Shown here piece after piece: positions 7,659 through 14,293 of a DNA stretch of 41,889 bases. Origin of the DNA: Streptomyces olindensis (GTDB lineage: Bacteria > Actinomycetota > Actinomycetes > Streptomycetales > Streptomycetaceae). The notes beneath the pieces were generated by a model that saw only the letters and a program-made list of their open reading frames with translations, searched no databases and was not told the DNA's origin. Each line of letters opens with the position of its first letter. Position 1 is the first letter of the stretch. The stretch spans positions 1 through 41,889 of the forward strand of contig JJOH01000104.1 of the NCBI GenBank assembly GCA_000696115.1, read 5' to 3'. Position numbers and translations under genes: made by a program.

Positions 7659-8674
7659 GACGTGCTCCTTTGCACTGGGGTGGGGTTCTCGCCGCAGGAG
7701 CGGCGCACGACGAGCCGGGCGGGGAGGGTGACGGATTCGCCCGGCCGTCCTTCGATGCGGTCGACCAGGGCCCGTACGGCGGCCCGGCCCAGTTCGCCCG
7801 TGGGCTGGGCGATCGCCGTGATCGGCGGGTCGGTGTGCACGAACCACGGGATGTCGTCGAACGCGGCCAGCGCGATGTCGTCCGGCACGCGCAGTCCGCG
7901 CGCGCGTACGGCGTCCAGCGCGCCGAGCGCCATCAGGTTGTCGGCCGCGAAGACGACCTCGGGCGGTTCGGCCAGGTCGAGGAAGCCCTCGGTGACCCGG
8001 CGCCCGCTCTCGGCCTGGAAGTCGCCCTGCCCTATGAAGGCGTCGGGGAGTTCCAGACCGCACGCGGCGAGCGCCTCGCGGAAGGCCTCCACGCGCTCCC
8101 GGCCGGTCGTGGTCGCCGCGGGACCGGCGATGATCGCGAGCCGCCGGTGCCCGAGCCCGTGCAGATGCGTCACGAGGTCCCGCACGGCGGCCCGCCCGTC
8201 CGCCCGGACGACCGGCACGTCCACGCCCGGGATCCAGCGGTCCACGAACACCATGGGCGTCCCGGCCCGCGCGGCGTCCAGCATCAGCGGCGAGCCGCCG
8301 TCCGTGGGCGAGACGAGCAGGCCGTCGATGCGGCGGTCCAGGAGGTTGCGCACGTGGTGGTCCTGGAGGTCGGGCCGCTCGTCGGCGTTGCCGATGATGA
8401 CGCTGTAGCCGAGCGCGCGGGCCTCCTCCTCGACGGAGCGGGCCAGCTCGGTGAAGTAGGGGTTCATCACGTCGCTGATGACCAGGCCGAGGGTGTGGGT
8501 CTGGTCGGTGCGCAGGGAGCGGGCGACGGCGTTCGGGCGGTAGCCCAGGGTCTCGACGGCGGCCAGCACGCGGGTGCGTGCGTCGGCGCTGACCGACGGG
8601 TGGTCGTTCAGGACGCGCGAGACCGTGGCGACGGAGACGCCCGCCTCGGCGGCGACGTCCTTGATACTCGCCAT
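7655..8674 (-). CDS. rbsR: LacI-family repressor of the ribose operon (RbsR-like)
   Basis: A 339-residue LacI/GalR regulator. The N-terminal helix-turn-helix reads ASIKDVAAEAGVSVATVSRVLN, followed by the hinge-helix region NAVARSLRT, then a periplasmic-binding-like effector domain (about 62-335) with GHRRLAIIAG and the late motif IALAAFDDIPW. It starts at the ATG 8674, with AAGGAGG about 10 nt upstream. It is the first gene of the operon and so is expected to repress itself and the transporter until ribose binds. Two identical 14-bp LacI-type operators lie 45-85 bp upstream. Ribose as effector is inferred from the operon. Confidence 0.9.
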   Translation of the reverse strand: MASIKDVAAEAGVSVATVSRVLNDHPSVSADARTRVLAAVETLGYRPNAVARSLRTDQTHTLGLVISDVMNPYFTELARSVEEEARALGYSVIIGNADERPDLQDHHVRNLLDRRIDGLLVSPTDGGSPLMLDAARAGTPMVFVDRWIPGVDVPVVRADGRAAVRDLVTHLHGLGHRRLAIIAGPAATTTGRERVEAFREALAACGLELPDAFIGQGDFQAESGRRVTEGFLDLAEPPEVVFAADNLMALGALDAVRARGLRVPDDIALAAFDDIPWFVHTDPPITAIAQPTGELGRAAVRALVDRIEGRPGESVTLPARLVVRRSCGENPTPVQRSTS

Positions 8675-8700
8675 CGCCGCTCCACCTCCTTGTGGAAACG

Positions 8701-8717
8701 GAACCCGTCACGGGTTC
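8701..8717 (-). promoter_or_regulatory. Small hairpin in the rbsR leader
   Basis: GAACCCG TCA CGGGTTC, a perfect 7-bp stem with a 3-nt loop, lies between the operators and the rbsR ribosome binding site. It may stabilise the leader RNA or form part of the operator region. Confidence 0.4.
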
Positions 8718-8718
8718 G

Positions 8719-8758
8719 TGGAATCGATTACATCGACGGGTGGATGGAATCGATTACA
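8719..8758 (-). promoter_or_regulatory. Two LacI-type operators of the rbs operon
   Basis: TGGAATCGATTACA occurs twice, at 8719-8732 and 8745-8758, with 26 bp from start to start. Each has the self-complementary core AATCGATT with a central CG, as LacI-family sites do. The location upstream of rbsR makes RbsR the natural ligand. The spacing of about two and a half helical turns places the copies on opposite faces. Confidence 0.75.
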
Positions 8759-8886
8759 CACCGGTAAATCAAGACCCCCGCGGTACCTCTTGACCGGATC
8801 GTGATGTCGCGGGCGGTCTCTCGACGGTCCAGGCTGGAGAGGGAAAGCCCTTTTCCCCAGGCCCGGCGGGCCGGAGCGGAGGAGTC

Positions 8887-9252
8887 ATGACGGCGGCGAC
8901 CCGGAACGACGTGCCCGTCGCACTCGAGGGCGACGGAGTGGAACTGCGGATCATGCCGATCGGGGGTGGCATGTCGGTCGGCTACATCACCCTGCCCCAG
9001 GGCACCGACATGGGCCCGGCCCTGAAGGGCATGCCCGACGACGCGTGCCAGTGCCCGCACTGGGGCTACCTGCTGAAGGGCCGGATCAGGATGCGCACGG
9101 CCGCCGGCGAGGAGGAGTACGTGGCGGGGCAGGCCTATTACTGGGGTCCCGGACATGTGCCGGTGGCCCTGGAGGACAGCGAGTTCGTGGAGTTCTCGCC
9201 GAGTGAGGACTTCCAGCGGGTGATCGACCACGTGGTGGCGCAGGCCGGGTGA
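8887..9252 (+). CDS. Small cupin-domain protein
   Basis: A 121-residue single-domain beta-barrel protein. Cupin features are the glycine-rich turn GYLLKGRIRMRT near residue 59 and the second motif GQAYYWGPGHVP near 83-94; CPHWGY may supply a metal ligand. The His/Glu set of metal-binding cupins is only partly present. The start ATG has GGAGGAG just upstream. It diverges from the rbs operon but does not share its operators closely. The substrate cannot be told; small actinobacterial cupins of this type bind metals or act on small hydroxylated compounds. Function therefore open. Confidence 0.7.
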   Translation: MTAATRNDVPVALEGDGVELRIMPIGGGMSVGYITLPQGTDMGPALKGMPDDACQCPHWGYLLKGRIRMRTAAGEEEYVAGQAYYWGPGHVPVALEDSEFVEFSPSEDFQRVIDHVVAQAG

Positions 9253-9261
9253 GCGGGGGGA

Positions 9262-9303
9262 ACCGCCGGGCCCGGACCGATGAGTTTCGCCGGCCCGGGC
9301 GGT
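9262..9303 (+). terminator. Imperfect GC-rich hairpin between cupin and reductase genes
   Basis: Arms of 14 nt at 9262-9275 and 9290-9303 pair with two mismatches around a 14-nt loop. The position just after the cupin stop suits a terminator or attenuator before the reductase. No U-run follows. Confidence 0.35.
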
Positions 9304-9334
9304 CTTCCCTCTCGTCGACCACAGGAGGAGCGCT

Positions 9335-9982
9335 GTGTCCCAGCTGCTGCGTGTGCAGAACTTCAACGTCTCGAGTGACGGATTCGGTGCCGGCGAAGGC
9401 CAGAGCCTGGAGCGTCCGTTCGGACACGCCGACCCGGGGACGATGTTCGCCTGGGCCGGCGCGACCGCGAGCTGGCCGAACCGCACCGACCCGGGCGGGA
9501 GCCGCGGCCTGGACGACTACCTGGTGCGCGACTTCCACCACAACATCGGCGCCGAGATCATGGGGCGCAACAAGTTCAGTCCGCACCGCGGCCCGTGGCA
9601 GGACCACGAGTGGAAGGGCTGGTGGGGCGAGGAACCCCCGTTCCACACGCCGGTGTTCGTGATGACCCACTACGAGCGGCCCTCGTTCACCCTCTCCGAC
9701 ACCACGTTCCACTTCGTCGGCGGCGACCCGGCCGAGGTCCTGGAGCAGGCGCGCGAGGCGGCCGGCGGCAAGGACGTCCGGCTCGGCGGCGGGGCGGCCA
9801 CCGTCCGGGAGTTCCTCGACGCCGACCTGGTGGACACGCTGCACGTGGCGGTCTCGCCCGGCGTGGTCATCGGGTCCGGGTCACGGCTGTGGGAGTCCCC
9901 CGAGGAGCTGCTCGACCGCTTCCACTGCGATGTGGTGCCGAGCCCGAGCGGGGTGGTCCATCACCTGTTCTGGCGCAAGTGA
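9335..9982 (+). CDS. Dihydrofolate reductase family protein (RibD C-terminal type)
   Basis: A 215-residue NADPH-dependent reductase-like protein with the fold shared by DHFR and the reductase domain of RibD. Features are MGRNKFSP near residues 76-83, GGGAATVREFLDADLVDTLHVAVSP near 152-176, where the Gly-rich turn contacts the cofactor, and IGSGSRLWESPEEL towards the end. The N-terminal half is longer than in the classical enzyme. GTG start at 9335 with AGGAGGAG six nt before it. It is not in a riboflavin or folate operon, so the real substrate is unknown. A second, different family member lies at 18703. Confidence 0.8.
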   Translation: MSQLLRVQNFNVSSDGFGAGEGQSLERPFGHADPGTMFAWAGATASWPNRTDPGGSRGLDDYLVRDFHHNIGAEIMGRNKFSPHRGPWQDHEWKGWWGEEPPFHTPVFVMTHYERPSFTLSDTTFHFVGGDPAEVLEQAREAAGGKDVRLGGGAATVREFLDADLVDTLHVAVSPGVVIGSGSRLWESPEELLDRFHCDVVPSPSGVVHHLFWRK

Positions 9983-9989
9983 CGGCAGG

Positions 9990-10793
9990 TCAGGCGCCCT
10001 TGCCCCAGTCCAGCCGGTCGGCGAGCCCGGCGGCGGTGAAGGCGGCGGCCAGTTCCTCGCGGCCTTCGGTGAAGTGGGCCCAGCTGTCGTAATGGACGGG
10101 GACGACCCGACGGGCGCCCAGGATCTCGGCGGCCTCGGCGGCCATCGCGCTGTCCAGGACGAGGACCTGGTTGTCGAAGAGCACGGGGAAGCGGGGAGCC
10201 CCGGCGAAGAGGACGGCCGTGTCGACGGGGGCGAAGCGGTCGGCGATCTCACGGACCGCGTCGAGGGAGGCGTTGTCGCCGCTGACGTAGACGGTGGGCA
10301 GCCCCTCGCCGGTCAGGACGAAGCCGACGACCTGGCCGGTGACCGGCTCGACCTCCTCGCGGGGGCCGGGGCCGTGCAGCGCGGGGACGCCGGTCACGGT
10401 GACCGTGCCGCCGTCGGGCCGGTCCAGCTCGACGGACTCCCAGTCGGCGAGGCCCTTGGCCCGCTCTCCCAGGCTCTCGCCCAGGCGCTTGCCGCCGCCG
10501 GGCGTGGTCAGGGTCAGGGGTATGCCCGCGAGCAGGGCCCGGCCGCTGGTGTCGAGGTTGTCATCGTGCTCGTCGTGGGAGAGCAGCACGACGTCGACGG
10601 GGCCGAGGTCGGCGGGGGTGGCGGCGGAGGGCGCGGTCTTGGTCAGGATCCGCTCGCCGTCGCGGAAGTAGTCGCCGGGAGCGTCGAAGGTCGGGTCGGT
10701 CAGGAAGCGCAGACCGCCGTACTCGAAGAGGGCGGTCGGGCCGCCGAAGACGCGGACGGGGAAGCGGCCGGCCGTCACGGGAAGAGAGGACAC
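9990..10793 (-). CDS. UlaG-like metallo-beta-lactamase-fold hydrolase
   Basis: A 267-residue member of the L-ascorbate-6-phosphate lactonase (UlaG)/YtnP-like branch of the MBL fold. The metal motif reads SHDEHDDNLD at residues 72-81: the first two His and the Asp are present, but the third position is Asn instead of His, as in some UlaG-type proteins. Later metal-ligand candidates are PALHGPGP, YVSGDNAS and VPVHYDSWAHF near the C-terminus. GTG start at 10793 with GAGGTG upstream. The promoter is divergent from the ABATE regulator and lies inside a shared palindromic operator, so this enzyme is probably that regulator's main target. Substrate unknown. Confidence 0.8.
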   Translation of the reverse strand: MSSLPVTAGRFPVRVFGGPTALFEYGGLRFLTDPTFDAPGDYFRDGERILTKTAPSAATPADLGPVDVVLLSHDEHDDNLDTSGRALLAGIPLTLTTPGGGKRLGESLGERAKGLADWESVELDRPDGGTVTVTGVPALHGPGPREEVEPVTGQVVGFVLTGEGLPTVYVSGDNASLDAVREIADRFAPVDTAVLFAGAPRFPVLFDNQVLVLDSAMAAEAAEILGARRVVPVHYDSWAHFTEGREELAAAFTAAGLADRLDWGKGA

Positions 10794-10798
10794 GGAGA

Positions 10799-10879
10799 CA
10801 CCTCACGGATAGACGTGGTTGAACCGTGAGAAGACCGTAGCTGCTTCTCACGGATGGAGGCAACCCGTACCATGAGAAG
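10799..10879. promoter_or_regulatory. Shared operator with four alternating half-sites (MBL / ABATE divergon)
   Basis: A perfect inverted repeat, CCGTGAGAAG (10824-10833) and CTTCTCACGG (10844-10853), sits between the two divergent genes. Further half-sites flank it: CACCTCACGG (10799-10808, 8 of 10) and CCATGAGAAG (10870-10879, 9 of 10). On the minus strand a promoter TTGCCT (10863-10858), 18 nt, TACGGT (10839-10834) is threaded through it: one half-site fills the spacer and another lies just past the -10. Binding would block the metallo-hydrolase promoter. Confidence 0.75.
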
Positions 10880-11474
10880 CATGGAGGAGTCCGTGACCGA
10901 GCAGCCCGCCCCGCCGCCCGCCCAAGGCGAGCAGGAGCACCCCTCCCTCGCCCTCGCCAACACCGCGATGGCGCTGCCCGGCGGGCACACGATCGACCTC
11001 CTGGGCACCCCTGCGCAGGCGAACCACTGGTTGACGGAGCGCGGCCTCGCCCCGGTCGACGCCGGTATGCGGGAGATGTGCGCGGCCCAACTCCGCTCGC
11101 TGCGCGAACAGATCAGATCGCTGTTCGCCTCCCGCACCGAAGGGCTGCCCGCCCTCCCCGCAGCCGTCTCGGCCATCAACGACGCGATGACCCGGGTCCC
11201 CATCGCCCCGCTGCTGCGCTGGGACGACGAGACCGGCCCCTACCGCACGGCGCCCCACCCCACCACCGCGATCGTCGACCTGGCCCTGGCCACGCTCGCC
11301 GCCGACGCCGCCGATCTGCTCACCTCCCCCGACGCCGAACGCCTCACCGCCTGCGGCTCCCCGCCCTGCAACCGCTTCCTGCTCCGCCACGGCCGCCGCC
11401 AGTGGTGCTCGACGCGCTGCGGCGACCGGGCGCGGGCGGCTCGCGCGTACGCGCGCCGCAGCAAGCCGGACTGA
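10872..11474 (+). CDS. ABATE / CGNR zinc-finger regulator
   Basis: About 200 residues. The N-terminal two thirds are an ABATE domain (annotated as putative stress-induced transcription regulator). The C-terminus (about 160-195) is a CGNR zinc finger with ligands in CGSPPC and CSTRCGDRARAARAY; the name-giving CGNR is CGDR here. It probably binds DNA in the cytosol. Starts are uncertain: ATG 10872 has GGAGG 11 nt upstream, while ATG 10881 and GTG 10893 (GGAGGAG 3-5 nt upstream) are close alternatives. The first codons overlap the outermost half-site of the operator, so autoregulation is likely. It is divergent from the MBL-fold hydrolase. Confidence 0.8.
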   Translation: MRSMEESVTEQPAPPPAQGEQEHPSLALANTAMALPGGHTIDLLGTPAQANHWLTERGLAPVDAGMREMCAAQLRSLREQIRSLFASRTEGLPALPAAVSAINDAMTRVPIAPLLRWDDETGPYRTAPHPTTAIVDLALATLAADAADLLTSPDAERLTACGSPPCNRFLLRHGRRQWCSTRCGDRARAARAYARRSKPD

Positions 11475-11508
11475 CGCCCGGCCGGACGGCGCCTGACCGA
11501 GGGCAGGG

Positions 11509-11576
11509 CTAGGGGGTGTCCGCAAAGTCCCGCCCGCCCTCCGGGCGGACGACGGGAGCTTGCGGACACCCCCTAG
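11509..11576. repeat. 68-bp inverted-repeat element (MITE-like or bidirectional terminator)
   Basis: CTAGGGGGTGTCCGCAA at 11509-11525 and its exact reverse complement at 11560-11576 (17 bp each, CTAG at both outer ends) enclose 34 bp that also pair (CCGCCC / GGGCGG, CCCG / CGGG). The element separates two converging genes, and its right arm supplies the TAG stop of the DUF4345 gene. No U-tract flanks it. CTAG ends suggest an insertion-type origin; termination is the alternative. Confidence 0.6.
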
Positions 11577-11941
11577 AGCCCGATGATCAGCAGCGCGGCC
11601 CCCACTACCTCGACCCAGAAGTAGAACCAGGACGGGAAGAACTCCGACGGGCGCTCCACCGCACGGGCCACGAGCCGCCCGAACGCCATCCCCGCCAGCG
11701 ACACCGCCACCGTGAGTACCACCCCCGACCGCAGATCGCCGGTGGCGCCGAGCGCCGCCCAGGCCAGGAGGGCGCCGACAGCGACGCCGAACCCCCCGTA
11801 GACGGCCCGGACTTCGGCACGGGCCTCCGGGACGGTCAGTTCGATACCGAAGGGGCGGATGAGTGCGCGGGGGGCGACCAGGCCATAGAGCCCCATACCG
11901 AGGAAGAACAGGGCGACGGCGCCGGTGCAGAGGGATGACAT
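11573..11941 (-). CDS. DUF4345 small membrane protein
   Basis: A 122-residue hydrophobic protein with four predicted membrane helices: about 4-24, 47-67, 72-92 and 102-120. The short charged loop after helix 1 (PRALIRPFGIELTVPEARAEVRAVYGGFG) matches the DUF4345 pattern of small integral membrane proteins. No enzymatic motif is seen and the role is unknown. The stop codon lies inside the arm of the 68-bp inverted repeat, so the last residues (LLIIGL) end next to that element. No clear Shine-Dalgarno precedes the ATG. Confidence 0.75.
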   Translation of the reverse strand: MSSLCTGAVALFFLGMGLYGLVAPRALIRPFGIELTVPEARAEVRAVYGGFGVAVGALLAWAALGATGDLRSGVVLTVAVSLAGMAFGRLVARAVERPSEFFPSWFYFWVEVVGAALLIIGL

Positions 11942-12030
11942 GACGGAGACGGTGCCGCCGGTGTGCGCGGGCGCTCAATTACCTCCCGGGTCATGCCCGG
12001 GGCGGCGAACGCCGTGCCCGGGCCCCGGGG

Positions 12031-12438
12031 TCACGCCGGTACGGCCGCCAGGTCCGTGTCGTCGAAGGGTGGGTAGGTTTCGGCGCCCGTGCGTTCCGCC
12101 GCCTCGATGTATCTGGTGAGGGCGTCGCGGGAGCGGGCGAGCCGGGCCATCTGGTCGTCCAGTCGTCGTAGTCGTGACCGCATCGCGGCCAGCAACTCGG
12201 GGCAGCCGGGCAGGGTCGGGGCCTCGCCGACCGCGCAGGGCAGCAGGTACGCGATGTCCTCGGAGGACAGGCCGGCGCCCAGCAGGTGCCGGATCTGCTT
12301 CACCCGCAGCACGGCGCTCTCGTCGTACTCGCGGTAGCCGTTCGCGCCGCGGTCCGCCTCCAGCAGCCCCTGCGCCTCGTAGTAGCGCAGTTGGTGGGTG
12401 TTGACGCCCGTCCGCCGGCTCAGTTCCCCGATCCGCAT
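12031..12438 (-). CDS. MerR-family transcriptional regulator
   Basis: A 135-residue MerR regulator. The winged helix-turn-helix (MRIGELSRRTGVNTHQLRYYEAQGLLEADRG and the NGYREYDESAVLRVKQIRHLLGAGLS wing) is followed by a long dimerisation helix (about 80-115) and a short tail. The tail has no CxxC-type metal or Fe-S motif; the Cys residues in LLPCAVGEAPTLPGC are the only candidates for an effector site. Start ATG 12438 has AAGGGGGG six nt upstream. It is divergent from the imine-reductase-like gene with only 50 bp between them. MerR proteins twist promoters with long spacers, and such a promoter is visible for the neighbour, the likely target. Confidence 0.9.
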   Translation of the reverse strand: MRIGELSRRTGVNTHQLRYYEAQGLLEADRGANGYREYDESAVLRVKQIRHLLGAGLSSEDIAYLLPCAVGEAPTLPGCPELLAAMRSRLRRLDDQMARLARSRDALTRYIEAAERTGAETYPPFDDTDLAAVPA

Positions 12439-12450
12439 CGAAAGCCCCCC

Positions 12451-12482
12451 TTGACCTTCACACCGGTATCAACGTTGACGAT
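12451..12482 (+). promoter_or_regulatory. MerR-type promoter with long spacer, leaderless target
   Basis: -35 TTGACC (12451-12456) and -10 GACGAT (12477-12482) are 20 nt apart, longer than the 17-18 optimum, as expected for MerR control. An imperfect dyad centred on ACCGGT (12462-12467) fills the spacer. The ATG of the target gene begins seven nt after the -10, so the mRNA should start at the ATG. Confidence 0.6.
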
Positions 12483-12488
12483 GCTGTC

Positions 12489-13379
12489 ATGAACAAGGAC
12501 AACGCACCCCGAACTCCCGTATCTGTCATCGGACTTGGGCTGATGGGTCAGGCCCTCGCCGCAGCGTTCCTGCGGGCCGGTCACCCGACGACCGTGTGGA
12601 ACCGGACGGCGTCCAAGGCCGACCGGCTGGTGGCCGAGGGCGCGCGGCTCGCCCCCTCGGTCGGTGACGCCGTCGCGGCGGGCTCCCTGACGGTCGTCTG
12701 CCTCACCGACTACCAGGCCGTGCGCGACCTGCTCGGCGCGGACGGTGTCGACCTGGACGGCGCGACGCTGGTCAACCTGACCTCGGGCGATTCGGCCCAG
12801 GCCCGGGAAGCCGCCCGCTGGGCCGGGCAGCGCGGCGCCCGTTACCTGGACGGCGCCATCATGGCCGTGCCGCCGGCGATCGGGACCGCCGAGGCGATGA
12901 TCCTGCACAGCGGCGCGGAGGCGGACTTCCAGGAGCACGAGGCCGCGCTCGGCGCACTGGGCACCGTCACCTACCTCGGCGCGGACCACGGGCTCGCGTC
13001 CCTGTACGACGTGGCCGGTCTGGCCATGATGTGGAGCGTGCTCAACGCCTGGCTCCAGGGCACGGCGCTGCTCAGGACGGCCGGTGTCGACGCCGGGACG
13101 TTCGCGCCGTTCGCCCGGCAGATCGCCGCCGGGGTGGCCGAGTGGCTGCCCGGTTACGCCGAGCAGATCGACAGCGGCTCGTTCCCGGCCGAGGTGTCGG
13201 CCCTGGAGACCGACGCGCGTGCGATGGCCCACCTGGTCGAGGAGAGCGAGGCGGTGGGCGTCAACGCCGAACTGCCGAAGCTGATCAAGGCGATGGCCGA
13301 CCGTGCGATCGCCGCCGGGCACGGCAAGGAGCAGTACCCGGTGCTGATCGAGGAGTTCGCCAAGCCGGGCGGCGAATGA
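12489..13379 (+). CDS. NAD(P)-dependent oxidoreductase, imine-reductase-like
   Basis: A 296-residue protein of the beta-hydroxyacid dehydrogenase/6-phosphogluconate dehydrogenase superfamily. The N-terminal Rossmann fold shows VIGLGLMGQALAAAFLRAGH with NRT after beta-2, typical of NADPH binding. Features of imine reductases follow: NLTSGDS, YLDGAIMAVP, and the helix bearing LYDVAGLAMMWS with the conserved Asp near residue 180. The C-terminal helical domain mediates domain-swapped dimers in the family. It probably reduces a cyclic imine or related carbonyl; the substrate is unknown. There is no Shine-Dalgarno before ATG 12489, consistent with a leaderless transcript from the MerR-type promoter. 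Confidence 0.85.
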   Translation: MNKDNAPRTPVSVIGLGLMGQALAAAFLRAGHPTTVWNRTASKADRLVAEGARLAPSVGDAVAAGSLTVVCLTDYQAVRDLLGADGVDLDGATLVNLTSGDSAQAREAARWAGQRGARYLDGAIMAVPPAIGTAEAMILHSGAEADFQEHEAALGALGTVTYLGADHGLASLYDVAGLAMMWSVLNAWLQGTALLRTAGVDAGTFAPFARQIAAGVAEWLPGYAEQIDSGSFPAEVSALETDARAMAHLVEESEAVGVNAELPKLIKAMADRAIAAGHGKEQYPVLIEEFAKPGGE

Positions 13380-13456
13380 CCGACCGGTTCCGGAGCACCG
13401 GCCGCCGCCCCGCCCCCAGCCCGGGGCAGGGCAGCGCGCCTGGTGCCGGGCCGTGG

Positions 13457-14293
13457 CTACCGGGTGTGCTCGACGAACCGCGCCGCCGTCTCGGCCAGGA
13501 CCTCCTGGCCGTCCCGGGCCCACAACCCGTCGTTGAACAGCTCGACCTCGATCGCGCCGGTGTAGCCGGCGGCCTCCACATGACCCTGCCACTCGCGCAT
13601 GTCGATCGCGCCGTCGCCGATCTGCCCCCGGCCGGTCAGCACGCCCTCCGGGAGGGGGGTCGTCCAGTCGGCGAGCTGGAAGGTGTGGATGCGGCCGCCC
13701 TCGCCCGCCCGGGCGATCTGCGCGGGAGCCGTGTCGTCCCACCAGATGTGGTACGTGTCGACCGTGACGCCGACCTGGTGCGCCGGGAAGCGCTCCGCCA
13801 GGTCGAGGGCCTGGGCCAGCGTCGACACCACGCAGCGGTCCGAGGCGTACATGGGGTGCAGCGGCTCGATCGCGAGGCGGACGCCGTGCCGCTCCGCGTA
13901 CGGGCCCAGTTCCGCCAGGGCGTCCGCGATGCGCTCCCGCGCCCCGTACAGGTCCTTCGAACCGGCCGGGAGGCCGCCCGAGACCAGGACCAGGGTGTCC
14001 GTGCCGAGCGTCGCCGCCTCGTCGATCGCGCGGCGGTTGTCGGCCAGGGCCTCGGCCCGCTCCCCCGGGTCGATCGCCGTGAAGAAGCCGCCCCGGCACA
14101 ACGTTGTCACCGTCAGCCCCGCGTCGCGGACCAGCTTCGCCGTGGCCTCCAGGCCGTACGACTGCACCGGCTCGCGCCACAGGCCGACGTTGCGGATGCC
14201 CAGCCGGCCGCAGCCGTCGACCAGTTCCGGCATCGACAGCTGCTTCACCGTCATCTGGTTGATGGAGAAACGGTCCAACCCGGTCGTGCTCAC
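13457..14293 (-). CDS. Sugar phosphate isomerase/epimerase (TIM barrel)
   Basis: A 278-residue xylose-isomerase-like TIM-barrel protein (AP_endonuc_2 fold). Characteristic stretches are VGLWREPVQSYG after strand 2, LAIEPLHPMY with the first metal Glu (near residue 144), VGVTVDTYHIWWD with an Asp/His pair (near 176), HTFQLADW, and IEVELFND with the final Glu. These fit a divalent-metal isomerase or epimerase acting on a keto sugar or polyol intermediate. GTG start at 14293 overlaps the upstream DUF993 stop (GTGA). It is the third and last gene of the operon under the LacI regulator at 16910. Substrate unknown. Confidence 0.85.
   Translation of the reverse strand: MSTTGLDRFSINQMTVKQLSMPELVDGCGRLGIRNVGLWREPVQSYGLEATAKLVRDAGLTVTTLCRGGFFTAIDPGERAEALADNRRAIDEAATLGTDTLVLVSGGLPAGSKDLYGARERIADALAELGPYAERHGVRLAIEPLHPMYASDRCVVSTLAQALDLAERFPAHQVGVTVDTYHIWWDDTAPAQIARAGEGGRIHTFQLADWTTPLPEGVLTGRGQIGDGAIDMREWQGHVEAAGYTGAIEVELFNDGLWARDGQEVLAETAARFVEHTR

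Noticed and set aside
4142..8408. Plus-strand open frames of 730 and 874 codons opposite the rbs operon
   Set aside because: Antisense shadows of rbsCB, rbsA and rbsR, whose own frames show complete family motifs.
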